Under the pieces are notes generated by a model. It worked only from the letters and a program-made list of their open reading frames with translations. It searched no databases and was not told the origin of the DNA. DNA of 64,000 nt from Aquimarina atlantica (GTDB lineage: Bacteria; Bacteroidota; Bacteroidia; Flavobacteriales; Flavobacteriaceae), in the NCBI RefSeq assembly GCF_000626715.1, contig NZ_AQRA01000001.1:248001-312000 (forward strand). The letters run 5' to 3'. This document shows positions 35,470 to 44,755 of this stretch, one piece after another. Positions within the stretch are counted from its first letter, which is position 1. The number at the start of each line of letters is the position of its first letter. Both the position numbers and the translations under genes were made by a program.

Positions 35470-38298
35470 TTACAACTCATTCTTTAAAAACTGAGCAGTA
35501 TAGCTTTTTTTATCTTTTATAATTTCTTCTGGCGTACCTGTAGCTACAATTTTTCCTCCATTTTTTCCTCCTTCATATCCGATATCAATAATATAATCTG
35601 CCATTTTGATTACATCTAGATTATGTTCTATAATTAAAACCGTATTTCCTTTATTTACTAATTCATTTAGTACTTCCATCAAAACACGAATATCTTCAAA
35701 ATGAAGCCCTGTCGTGGGTTCATCTAGAATATAAAAAGTATTACCAGTATCTCTTTTTGATAATTCTGTGGCTAGTTTAATGCGTTGTGCTTCACCACCA
35801 GATAGTGTGGTTGATTGCTGCCCAAGAGTAATATATCCTAAACCAACATTTTGGATGGTTTTCAATTTTCTTGAAATTTTGGGAATATGTTCAAAGAATA
35901 CACAGGCTTCATTGATGGTCATTTCTAAGACATCAGAAATAGATTTTCCTTTATATCGAATCTCTAAGGTCTCTCTATTGAATCGTTTTCCCTGGCAGGT
36001 TTCGCATTCTACATATACATCGGGTAAGAAATTCATTTCTATTACCCTTAATCCACCTCCTTTACAGGTTTCACATCTTCCTCCTTGAACATTAAAGCTA
36101 AAACGTCCTGGTTTATACCCGCGAATCATAGCTTCTGGAGTTTTGGCAAATAAACTTCTTATTTCAGAAAAAACACCTGTATATGTTGCAGGGTTAGATC
36201 TTGGTGTACGACCTATAGGAGATTGATTAATATCAATTACTTTATCAGAGTGTTCGAGACCCTTGATGCTTTTATATGGCATTGGTTTTTTTACACCATT
36301 AAAATAATATGCATTTAAAATAGGGTAGAGTGTCTCGTTGATAAGTGTAGATTTTCCGCTACCAGATACCCCGGTAACAGCAATCATTTTACCCAAAGGA
36401 ATATCAATAGATACGTTTTTTAAATTATTTCCTGTAGCTCCTTTTAATGAAATGGTTTTTCCGTTTCCTTTTCTACGTTTGGCCGGAGTTTCGATTTGCT
36501 TTTTACCACTTAAATAATCTGCCGTAAGCGTATTGTGTTTTTGTAATTCTTCGGGAGTACCTTCGCTAATAATTTCTCCGCCATGTTTCCCAGCCAAAGG
36601 GCCAATATCGATAACGTGATCTGCACGTTCTATCATATCTTTATCATGCTCTACAACAATAACAGAATTACCGATGTCTCTTAACTGAACCAGTGAATTA
36701 ATTAATTTCTGATTATCTCTCTGATGTAAACCAATACTAGGTTCGTCCAGGATGTATAAAACCCCAACCAATTGCGAACCGATTTGAGTCGCTAATCGTA
36801 TACGTTGTGCCTCGCCACCAGAAAGTGACTTACTACTTCGGTTTAAAGATAAGTAAGTGAGTCCTACATCTACCAAAAATTGAAGCCTGGCATTTATTTC
36901 CTTTAATATTTCTCCCGAAATCTTCTTTTGTTTTTCGCTTAGATGTTCAGAAAGGGATTTAAACCAATCAGAAAGCTCGCTAATATCCATTGCAGATAAT
37001 TCGGCAATATTCTTAGAATTTACTTTAAAATATAAAGATTCTTTACGCAGTCTTGATCCTTCGCATGTAGGACATTGAATATTGTCCATAAAATCTTTGG
37101 CCCATCTTCGCAATGATGTCGAATCATTATTTTTATATGTATTTTCTATAAACGATGCTACCCCTTCAAAATCAATTTTGTAGTCTCTGGTAACTCCAAG
37201 AGATTTGCTGTTTACAGTAAACTTTTCTTTTCCGCCATAAAGAATAATTTGCATGGCTTCTTCGGGGATTTTTTTTATAGGATCACTTAATTTAAAATCA
37301 TAGCGTTGTGCGATTAATTCTAATTGCTTAAAAATCCAATTATTTTTTTGAGGTCCCTGCGGAGCTAAACCTCCATTTTTTATAGATATAGAATCATCTG
37401 GGATGATCTTTTTTAGGTTTACTTCATACAGATTTCCTATGCCATTACATTTAGGACATGCTCCTTTTGGAGAGTTAAATGAAAAATTGTTGGGTTCTGG
37501 GTTGGGATACGAAATACCACTAGATGGGCACATTAGATTTCGACTGAAGAAACGTACCTCCTGAGATTCTTGTTCGATTACCATCAATACATCATTACCG
37601 TGGTACATTGCAGTATTGATCGTTTCCATTAGACGTTTTGAATTATCCTGATCTTTGGTAACTTTTAATCGATCAATAACAATTTCTATATCATGGGTTT
37701 TATAGCGATCGAGCTTCATACCTTTGGTGATATCTTTAATTTCTCCGTTAGTACGTACTTTTACAAAACCTTGTTTTGCAATTTGCTCAAATAACTCTCG
37801 ATAATGTCCTTTTCTAGAACGAACAATAGGAGCCAGGATACTGATCTTTTTTTCTACAAAATCTTTTAAAATAAGATCTTTGATCTGCTCATCGCTATAG
37901 CTCACCATTTTTTCACCAGTATTATAGCTATAGGCGTCACTTCCTCTAGAGAATAATAACCTGAGAAAGTCATAAATTTCTGTAATGGTTCCAACCGTAC
38001 TACGTGGACTTTTACTGGTTGTTTTTTGCTCGATCGCAATAACAGGAGAGAGCCCATCAATCTTATCAACATCAGGTCGTTCTAATCCTCCTAAAAATTG
38101 TCTTGCATAAGCAGAAAAGGTTTCTATATAACGTCGTTGCCCTTCTGCATAAATGGTATCAAAGGCCAAAGAAGATTTACCAGATCCCGATAAACCTGTA
38201 ATCACTACTAATTTTTCACGAGGTATGGTAACGTCGATATTTTTCAAGTTATGAACACGTGCTCCTAAAACCTCAATATTTTCTTCTGATGTAACCAT
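35470..38298 (-). CDS. uvrA: excinuclease ABC subunit A
   Basis: Damage-recognition ATPase of nucleotide excision repair, full length at 942 residues. Two ABC-type nucleotide-binding domains are present: the first Walker A is GLSGSGKSS (35-43), the second GVSGSGKSTL, with signatures SLSGGEAQRIRLA and TLSGGEAQRIKLA. Zinc-finger Cys pairs appear as CPKCNGIG and CETCKGGG/CETCQGKR. A TACATTTG sequence (38318-38325, minus) lies upstream of the start but has no matching -33 TTG. Confidence 0.98.
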   Translation of the reverse strand: MVTSEENIEVLGARVHNLKNIDVTIPREKLVVITGLSGSGKSSLAFDTIYAEGQRRYIETFSAYARQFLGGLERPDVDKIDGLSPVIAIEQKTTSKSPRSTVGTITEIYDFLRLLFSRGSDAYSYNTGEKMVSYSDEQIKDLILKDFVEKKISILAPIVRSRKGHYRELFEQIAKQGFVKVRTNGEIKDITKGMKLDRYKTHDIEIVIDRLKVTKDQDNSKRLMETINTAMYHGNDVLMVIEQESQEVRFFSRNLMCPSSGISYPNPEPNNFSFNSPKGACPKCNGIGNLYEVNLKKIIPDDSISIKNGGLAPQGPQKNNWIFKQLELIAQRYDFKLSDPIKKIPEEAMQIILYGGKEKFTVNSKSLGVTRDYKIDFEGVASFIENTYKNNDSTSLRRWAKDFMDNIQCPTCEGSRLRKESLYFKVNSKNIAELSAMDISELSDWFKSLSEHLSEKQKKISGEILKEINARLQFLVDVGLTYLSLNRSSKSLSGGEAQRIRLATQIGSQLVGVLYILDEPSIGLHQRDNQKLINSLVQLRDIGNSVIVVEHDKDMIERADHVIDIGPLAGKHGGEIISEGTPEELQKHNTLTADYLSGKKQIETPAKRRKGNGKTISLKGATGNNLKNVSIDIPLGKMIAVTGVSGSGKSTLINETLYPILNAYYFNGVKKPMPYKSIKGLEHSDKVIDINQSPIGRTPRSNPATYTGVFSEIRSLFAKTPEAMIRGYKPGRFSFNVQGGRCETCKGGGLRVIEMNFLPDVYVECETCQGKRFNRETLEIRYKGKSISDVLEMTINEACVFFEHIPKISRKLKTIQNVGLGYITLGQQSTTLSGGEAQRIKLATELSKRDTGNTFYILDEPTTGLHFEDIRVLMEVLNELVNKGNTVLIIEHNLDVIKMADYIIDIGYEGGKNGGKIVATGTPEEIIKDKKSYTAQFLKNEL

Positions 38299-38874
38299 AA
38301 ATTTTAAACCAAGATTGCAAATGTAGTTATTTGACAGCGTTTTGTGAAATTGGAAAAGTTTCAGTTGTGTTAAATCAACATTTTTATTGTAGATATCAGT
38401 TTTGTGTTGTGTAAATTAAAGTGTAAATAACTGAAAAACAGTATTTTATATGTGTAAAAAACGTAAAATCAGTGTATTACTTTTCTTTCAAGATAAAGTG
38501 CGTGTAAGAATTTTGTTTTAACAAGTAAGAAGTTTTATAAAATTTTAGGGGCCAGCATTCTAAAAAAAACTATTACGTAATATGAGACATTTATTTGAAT
38601 TTGAGATCGAGTTTTAGAAATAAATATATCTAATGGTATATTCTTTTTTAAGATTTTTTTTTAATTAAATGATTTTAATAGTAAGAATATTTTAATTTTT
38701 TAACTAAAATATTGAGTGATTTGCAATTTATGAAACTCCACATTAACTTTTTTAAATCGGTATGTAGAATTAGTAACTTAATTATTCACAAACTCTTTGA
38801 AGTTTTTGCTATTGATCGTATAAATAGCCCAATGTAGTCAATAGAGGAATTCTTCAAAATTAAAACTTATCACG
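38299..38874. other. 576-bp divergent intergenic region without a gene
   Basis: Upstream of both uvrA (minus) and the metalloprotease (plus). No coding frame of note on either strand. It is very AT-rich with many T runs. Seen: a 12-bp palindrome TATTACGTAATA (38571-38582), a spaced inverted repeat CTATTGA/TCAATAG (38809-38815 and 38838-38844) close to the protease start, and a TACATTTG box near the uvrA start. No RNA gene was recognised. Confidence 0.6.
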
Positions 38875-40974
38875 ATGAAAAACATATTCAAAATTGCAAT
38901 TACCTTTTTTATGGTAATAAATTTTATGCAGGCTCAACAGCCACAGCATACACCTAGTGAGTTGGTAAAACAACAAAAATCACTGGGTTCTGATTTTCAG
39001 GATGTTAAATTGTTTAGTTTAATGACTGCTAAACAAAAATCGAGTGTACAATTACCAAAAGAGGTTAAGGATTACACTTTATTTTCTTTAGATGCTAAAA
39101 AAATGGCATTTATGAAGTCTAATACTCCCAAAACTATGAATTTGGAAATCCCAGGGCAAAAATCGTCTATAATACTAGAATTAGTTAAAGTAGATATTGC
39201 TACAGATGATTTTAAAATTGTAGAAATGCCTTCTGGTAACGTTGTTAAACCGAGTAGCACTGTTTCTCATTATAGAGGAGTAGTAAGAGGTAAAACAAAC
39301 TCTATTGCCGCTGTTAGTTTATTAGATGGTGAGGTCTCGGGCGTTATTAGTATAGGTGGCGACGATGGGAACCTTGTTATGGGGCGATTAGAAAATAGTT
39401 CGAAACATATCATGTATAAGGATAGTAATTTACTTCACTTACAAGACTTTACTTGTAATGCTGAAGCAAATTATGAAGGCTATACAAAAGAAGAGCTTTC
39501 TGATAACCCTTCTACCAGTAAAGCGGCAGAAAAGTGTGTTAAGGTATACTTCGATATAGGAAATGATGTTGTAAGAGATAAAGGAGGAAGCCAGCAAGCA
39601 TCTGATTATTTGCAATCTATATTTAATCAGGTAGCAATATTGTATTCTAATGATAATGTGACTGTAAAAATATCACAGATAAATGCGTGGACTTCTCAAA
39701 ATCCTTTTAGTGGATTATCTGATTATTCGAGTTATAGAAGGCAAAATGGTCTTAACGGAGCTGATCTGGGGCATTTTGTAACTTATGATTTCTCTGGTGG
39801 AGTAGCATACCTGAGTGGTGTTTGTCAATCTAATTATAGATTTGCAGTTTCTGGTATTAATAAAACTTTTAATAATGTACCTACATATTCATTTTCTGTA
39901 ATGGTAATTGCACATGAGATGGGGCATAACTTAGGTTCAAATCATACTCAGGCTTGTGTTTGGAATGGTAATAATACTGCGATTGATGGTTGTTATAATG
40001 TAGAAGGTAGTTGTTCCAGACCGGCAATCCCATCGGATGGAGGTACTATTATGAGTTACTGTCACCTAACTAGTGCAGGAATTAATTTTACTAAAGGATT
40101 TGGCCCACAGCCGGGTAACGTGATTCGTAATACGGTCAGTTCTGCCAGTTGTCTTCAAACCTGTGGTACTACAGGATGTAATACTGGTGATTCTGCAACG
40201 GTAACGTTTAACAATAATACAGATTGTACTTTAGAGTATTTTACAAATAATAGCTCTCAGTTCTCTATTAATTCTGGTCAAACCAGACAGGTTTCAACGA
40301 CTAGAGGAGCGAGTTGGGAAGCTAAAAATTCATCTAATGCTACTGTAGATTCTTTTACGGTTCAATGTGGTCAGGATAGTTATGCCTCTTCTGGTAACTG
40401 TACTGATGGTGGAATCACTTGCGAGGGTGTACCACCTTATTCTAGTGGTACTGTATATTCTGTAGGAGATCGGGTAACCTATCAAGGAAGTTTATATGAG
40501 AGAACGTCGACAGGTTGGAAAAACCTGGGACCATGCCCAACTAATCCAAATGATCCATGTGCAGGAGTTTCTCCATGGTCATCTTCAGAAACGTACGCTG
40601 TAGGAGATCGAGTAACCTATCAAGGAAGTTTATACGAAAGAACATCTACTGGTTGGAGAAATCTTGGACGTTGTGGTTCTGCTACTCAAGCTTCTTTACA
40701 AAGAGATGGAATTTCTGGTGAGCTAAGTATTAAAGCGTATCCTAATCCAGCCGATGAAATTCTTACCATTGAAGTTAGTAATGTATTAAATACTTCTTCT
40801 ACATTGTCTATTAAAGATATTAATGGTAGAATATTAAAAGTTGTTGATTTAGATACTCCTCCGGGAGGAAAAGATCGTCATACTATAGATATTAGCACAT
40901 TCTCTCCGGGTATGTATTTTGTTCAGGTAACAGATTCTAAAAAGACAGTTACCAAAAAAATATCTATAAAATAA
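38875..40974 (+). CDS. secreted zinc metalloprotease with T9SS sorting domain
   Basis: 699-residue extracellular protease. A signal peptide (about 1-20) is followed by a propeptide (to about 205) and a metzincin catalytic domain with HEMGHNLGSNH (His347, His351, His357) and a Met-turn IMSYCH, as in reprolysin-like M12 enzymes. Then come a Cys-containing beta domain, two carbohydrate-binding-like repeats (residues 520-554 and 566-600) and a C-terminal T9SS type A domain (YPNPADEILTIEVS, GMYFVQV). Export is by Sec then T9SS, with removal or anchoring at the C-terminus. A terminator follows at 41002-41026. Confidence 0.95.
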   Translation: MKNIFKIAITFFMVINFMQAQQPQHTPSELVKQQKSLGSDFQDVKLFSLMTAKQKSSVQLPKEVKDYTLFSLDAKKMAFMKSNTPKTMNLEIPGQKSSIILELVKVDIATDDFKIVEMPSGNVVKPSSTVSHYRGVVRGKTNSIAAVSLLDGEVSGVISIGGDDGNLVMGRLENSSKHIMYKDSNLLHLQDFTCNAEANYEGYTKEELSDNPSTSKAAEKCVKVYFDIGNDVVRDKGGSQQASDYLQSIFNQVAILYSNDNVTVKISQINAWTSQNPFSGLSDYSSYRRQNGLNGADLGHFVTYDFSGGVAYLSGVCQSNYRFAVSGINKTFNNVPTYSFSVMVIAHEMGHNLGSNHTQACVWNGNNTAIDGCYNVEGSCSRPAIPSDGGTIMSYCHLTSAGINFTKGFGPQPGNVIRNTVSSASCLQTCGTTGCNTGDSATVTFNNNTDCTLEYFTNNSSQFSINSGQTRQVSTTRGASWEAKNSSNATVDSFTVQCGQDSYASSGNCTDGGITCEGVPPYSSGTVYSVGDRVTYQGSLYERTSTGWKNLGPCPTNPNDPCAGVSPWSSSETYAVGDRVTYQGSLYERTSTGWRNLGRCGSATQASLQRDGISGELSIKAYPNPADEILTIEVSNVLNTSSTLSIKDINGRILKVVDLDTPPGGKDRHTIDISTFSPGMYFVQVTDSKKTVTKKISIK
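40432..40674 (+). repeat. tandem carbohydrate-binding-like repeats inside the protease gene
   Basis: Two 35-codon copies at 40432-40536 and 40570-40674; 27 of 35 residues are identical, including GDRVTYQGSLYERTSTGW in both. DNA is nearly identical in the middle and more diverged at the edges. The aromatic pattern fits chitin/cellulose-binding CBM5/12-type modules. Confidence 0.85.
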
Positions 40975-41001
40975 GTAGAATATACTATTGGGCTATAATA
41001 G

Positions 41002-41026
41002 AGTGGGGTGCAAGCCCCACTTTTTT
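41002..41026 (+). terminator. Rho-independent terminator after the metalloprotease
   Basis: AGTGGGG (41002-41008) pairs with CCCCACT (41015-41021), loop TGCAAG, and the T run continues to 41026. It begins 28 bp after the stop codon, ahead of a convergent gene. Confidence 0.92.
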
Positions 41027-41033
41027 ATACTTG

Positions 41034-41747
41034 TTAATCATTCCAGGTTTTAAGATTACGTATTGGGATTCCGAAGCCAAGTAATTTGTGGTGTTGGGAG
41101 AGGTGGGCTCCTGTCTTTGTTGTTATCCAGTTTTCCCAGGTAGCTTCAAGACCTCCAATAGGAATAATAGATACCCACATTTTGTAGCTTGTAGGCCTGT
41201 AGTTTTTATCCACTTTCCATAGGTAAGAATCTCCGGGAGTAGTTCCTCCAGATTGATAGGTAACTAACAATCCTTTAGTATCGTTTTCTAAGGTTACCAA
41301 TTTACGAATCGTTCCTTTGTCAAAAAGCTTATGAGGAGCAATCAACCAAAAAGAATCATTGTTAAAGTTCATCAATGCTTTTTCTATCATTTTTTTCTTC
41401 TCATGATGACTAAGATGCATGGTACTATGTACTCGGTTTTTTTCTGGAGTATCCAAATGCAGAAGTACTGATTGATCGTCTATTTTTACAGTTACAATAT
41501 TTGATTTTTTATCCCAGAGATAATGGTTTTTATTTCTAAAAGCCCATTGCAAATAATCAGTATTTAGGTAGTTTTCATGCTTAACGGCATCTAGTATTTT
41601 TAATGCAAATTTATCAGCTTCAGGACCAGGTTTTCCTTCAGGAAGTTTTTCATGTAAAGAAAAGTACAAAGTTGCAACAGTAATAACTACTAATGTGAGT
41701 ATGCTTAGTAGTAGTATTTTAAAAAGCTTTATAAATTTTTTTCTCAA
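41034..41747 (-). CDS. hypothetical membrane-anchored protein
   Basis: 237 residues. An N-terminal basic stretch and a single hydrophobic helix (LFKILLLSILTLVVITVATL) anchor it, and the remainder is a soluble domain facing the periplasm. No catalytic motif stands out; the Trp-rich end (TWENWITTKTGAHLSQHH) and WAFRNKNHYLWDKKS could bind a ligand or metal. I do not know the family. The start is TTG because no in-frame ATG is available. It is divergent from the histidine kinase gene, with two inverted repeats between them. Confidence 0.68.
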   Translation of the reverse strand: MRKKFIKLFKILLLSILTLVVITVATLYFSLHEKLPEGKPGPEADKFALKILDAVKHENYLNTDYLQWAFRNKNHYLWDKKSNIVTVKIDDQSVLLHLDTPEKNRVHSTMHLSHHEKKKMIEKALMNFNNDSFWLIAPHKLFDKGTIRKLVTLENDTKGLLVTYQSGGTTPGDSYLWKVDKNYRPTSYKMWVSIIPIGGLEATWENWITTKTGAHLSQHHKLLGFGIPIRNLKTWND

Positions 41748-41792
41748 AAGGTTGTCATTTTAATAAGTATTGTCTTTTGCTAATGTAGTGAA

Positions 41793-41846
41793 ATACTAAA
41801 AATGTAGTTTTTCAATATTGATTTTTAGTATAAGTACAAAGTACTT
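41793..41846. promoter_or_regulatory. paired inverted repeats between divergent genes
   Basis: ATACTAAAAAT (41793-41803) and ATTTTTAGTAT (41821-41831) are a perfect 11-bp inverted repeat with a 17-nt loop. Immediately after, AAGTAC-AAA-GTACTT (41832-41846) is a second perfect repeat followed by Ts. They lie between the membrane-protein gene and the histidine kinase gene, so could be operators or a small terminator on the plus strand. Confidence 0.42.
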
Positions 41847-41948
41847 TTTTATAATTAGGTAGTTATAATGTACAGGGAGTTAGTTTTATAGGATTTAATA
41901 GGTGAATTATTTATTTTAGCTTACTCATCAAAAAATACCCCTTGCGTT

Positions 41949-44687
41949 TTGAAAAATATTTTAAAATCAAAATCATTCATTAAAATTTTTCTTGTACTTG
42001 TTTTATCGTTTCCAGTGACTCGGGCGCAAAACCTCAATGTTATTGATAGTCTTACTACTAGATTAGCTAATTCTAATGAAAGAGAACGTATTTCTATATT
42101 ATTAGCATTGGCTAAATCTCACCAAAACAGCGAGCAAAAAGAGGCCATTAAGTATGCAAACAAATCTATATTGTTAAGTGAAAAATATAATGATCAGTTA
42201 CATATAGGAAGAGCTCATATTTTAATTGGAGATGCATATACAGTTTCAGGTAAATTTGATGAAGCTGAAAAACATCTTGAACAAGCAAAAGATATATTCT
42301 CTGTAGTTAAAAGTGAAAAAGATGAAGTTGATTTATATGGATACTTAGGAGAGTTATATATTAAAACAAATAATTACGACAAAGCTGAGGAATATTATCT
42401 TAAAAGATTAAAAATTAGTAAAAAAATAGGGGGTAAAAAAAAGATTGCTTGGAGTATAAATAATCTTGTGAGTATTTATCTTGAAAGAGGAAAAATGGAG
42501 GAGGCTGAAAGCTCTGCTTTTGAAGCATTAAAATTAGCTGAATCATTAAAAGATAAAAATTTACAGATTAATTTACATGTAAAAATTGCCGATATCATCG
42601 CTTATCAACATGGAGATTTAGATAAGATAAGTGAGCATTATCAAAGAGCTCTTAAATTAGCGGTAGAAAAGAAGAATCCGAGAGCAAGTAGTGCAATAAA
42701 TATCAATTGGGCGGTAACCCTTAGCAACTATGAGAAATTTAAGGAAGCGGAGAAGCATTTTATGGATGCTTTAAAAACATGCGAACAATATGGATATCAT
42801 AATAGGATAATACTTGTATACTCTGGTCTAGGAGAAACTTCTCTTGGTAAAGGTAACTATGAGAAAGCTATGAATTATTTTGTTAAAGCTTTAGGAATAG
42901 TAAATAAAACAAATAATAAAAGGGGGAAAGCTAGTATTTATAGAAAAATTGGAGCTATACATATTGAACAAGGGAGCTATGAAAAAAGCATTGAGTACTT
43001 ATATAAAAGTTTAGGTTTTTATGAAGCATTAAATGATAAAAGTTCACTGTCTGTAGTGTATAACTATATTGGAGAGGCTTTTTACCAATTAAATAATTTT
43101 AGCAAAGCAGAAGAGAATTATCAAAACGGGGTGGTATTATGTGAAGAATTAGGAGATCAGAAAGGCATTGCGATTTCTTATTTGAGCTTGGGAGCTTTAA
43201 AAGTGAAACAAAAGCTATTTGAAGAAGCTATGCTATATTTAGAAAAAGCACATGATAAGGTGAAAAAAATGGGTCACTCCAGAGAACTGATACTTTATTA
43301 TAATGCTATGGCAGAATGTAAGTATAATCAAGGTGAAATTGAAGAGGCTCTCGATTTAATGCTTCAGGTTTTGAGTATGGAGCATAAATTGAAAGAATTT
43401 AAAAAACCAGAAATAGAATCATACACAAGGTTAGGTACAATTTATTACGAACTTCAGAAATACGAAAAAGCAGAGATGTTTTTTAGGAAAAGCTTAAAAA
43501 CATCTATAGTAATGAAATCTAAAATGGAAATTAAGAATAATTATTTTTGGTTATCCAAATGTTATGAAAAATTAAATAAATATGAAAAAAGCTTAGAGTA
43601 CTATAAAAAATACTCTATTATAAAAGATAGTATTTTTAATCTTAACAAGATTAAGCAAATTGCAGATATACAGATAAAGTATGATACCGATAAAAAGGAA
43701 AAAGAGATATTGTTTTTGCAAAAAGAAAAGGAATATCAAACCATTTTATTTAATAGTCAAAAGAATGAATTATATCGAGTAAATCTTGAAAAAGATTTAG
43801 AAAGAGAGCGAAAAGAACGTGATATAATTCAATTAAAATCGGCTCGAAAACAGAGTGAGATCGAACAGTTAAATATGCAAAATAATCTGGAAATAGCAGA
43901 AAAAGAAATCAAAAATAACCAGTTAAGTATACAGAAATCTCGTCTTGCTAGAGAATTGCTAATCAGAAATATTATAATAGGTGGTGGAGTTCTGGCTTTT
44001 ATAGTTTTATTTTTGGCATTAATGTATTATCGACAACGATTAAAAACCCAAAAAATCATTGCAAGAAAGGAAATAGAAGCAATAAACGCTAATATCAATG
44101 GTCAGGAAAAAGAAAGAGAACGAATAGCAAAAGAATTACATGATGGTATTGGAGGGAATCTTGCAGCCATTAAGCTCGATTTATCTAAGTTGTCAAATGG
44201 TTCTAATCATGAACTTCAAAAAGTAATTAAAAATGTTAATGGAACATATAATGAGGTTCGTACACTTTCTCATGATTTAATTCCACCAAAAATCCTAAAA
44301 ACTTCATTCGAGAAACTGATAAAAGATTATCTGAATAATTTGTCTAAAACTTGTTCATTTACAATAAGCAATGATTTTTACCCATCATCAAGATTTAATC
44401 AACTTACAGATAAGATTAAAATTGAGTTATATAGAATTACTCAGGAATTAATGAATAATATCATTAAACATGCTCAAGCCGATCAAGTGAGTTTACAGTT
44501 TATAATGATTGACAAGCGAATTAAATTTATTATCGAAGATAATGGAATAGGATTCGATACAGAAAATATATCAAAAGGAATAGGGTTAAACAATATATTA
44601 TCTCGCACTAAGGTGTTAAGCGGCAATATGCATATTGATACTATAATCAATAGAGGTACTGTTATAGAAATAGATATCCCTGCTTAA
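41949..44687 (+). CDS. TPR-containing sensor histidine kinase
   Basis: 912-residue kinase. A signal-like N-terminus (MKNILKSKSFIKIFLVLVLS) precedes a long TPR array (about 50-560) that should lie in the periplasm, then a coiled coil and one membrane helix (about 677-698). The cytoplasmic HisKA_3 dimerisation domain carries the phospho-acceptor His731 in KELHDGIGG, and the HATPase has N-box ELMNNIIKHA, G1 EDNGIGFD and G2 KGIGLNNIL. It is NarL/LiaS-type. No response regulator is adjacent, so its partner lies elsewhere. The start is TTG. Confidence 0.9.
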   Translation: MKNILKSKSFIKIFLVLVLSFPVTRAQNLNVIDSLTTRLANSNERERISILLALAKSHQNSEQKEAIKYANKSILLSEKYNDQLHIGRAHILIGDAYTVSGKFDEAEKHLEQAKDIFSVVKSEKDEVDLYGYLGELYIKTNNYDKAEEYYLKRLKISKKIGGKKKIAWSINNLVSIYLERGKMEEAESSAFEALKLAESLKDKNLQINLHVKIADIIAYQHGDLDKISEHYQRALKLAVEKKNPRASSAININWAVTLSNYEKFKEAEKHFMDALKTCEQYGYHNRIILVYSGLGETSLGKGNYEKAMNYFVKALGIVNKTNNKRGKASIYRKIGAIHIEQGSYEKSIEYLYKSLGFYEALNDKSSLSVVYNYIGEAFYQLNNFSKAEENYQNGVVLCEELGDQKGIAISYLSLGALKVKQKLFEEAMLYLEKAHDKVKKMGHSRELILYYNAMAECKYNQGEIEEALDLMLQVLSMEHKLKEFKKPEIESYTRLGTIYYELQKYEKAEMFFRKSLKTSIVMKSKMEIKNNYFWLSKCYEKLNKYEKSLEYYKKYSIIKDSIFNLNKIKQIADIQIKYDTDKKEKEILFLQKEKEYQTILFNSQKNELYRVNLEKDLERERKERDIIQLKSARKQSEIEQLNMQNNLEIAEKEIKNNQLSIQKSRLARELLIRNIIIGGGVLAFIVLFLALMYYRQRLKTQKIIARKEIEAINANINGQEKERERIAKELHDGIGGNLAAIKLDLSKLSNGSNHELQKVIKNVNGTYNEVRTLSHDLIPPKILKTSFEKLIKDYLNNLSKTCSFTISNDFYPSSRFNQLTDKIKIELYRITQELMNNIIKHAQADQVSLQFIMIDKRIKFIIEDNGIGFDTENISKGIGLNNILSRTKVLSGNMHIDTIINRGTVIEIDIPA

Positions 44688-44755
44688 CCAAAATGTCCTA
44701 AAGATTCTCACTATACTAGCTAATCATGTAGTATGAATGTTTTTTATACTCAGCA

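Noticed and set aside
38299..38874. Hidden gene or small RNA in the largest intergenic gap
   Set aside because: No frame with a start, reasonable length and codon bias was seen, and no recognisable RNA structure; only short palindromes.
44713..44742. Terminator after the histidine kinase gene
   Set aside because: The six-base stem ATACTA/TAGTAT has a ten-base loop and the T run is offset; too weak to call.
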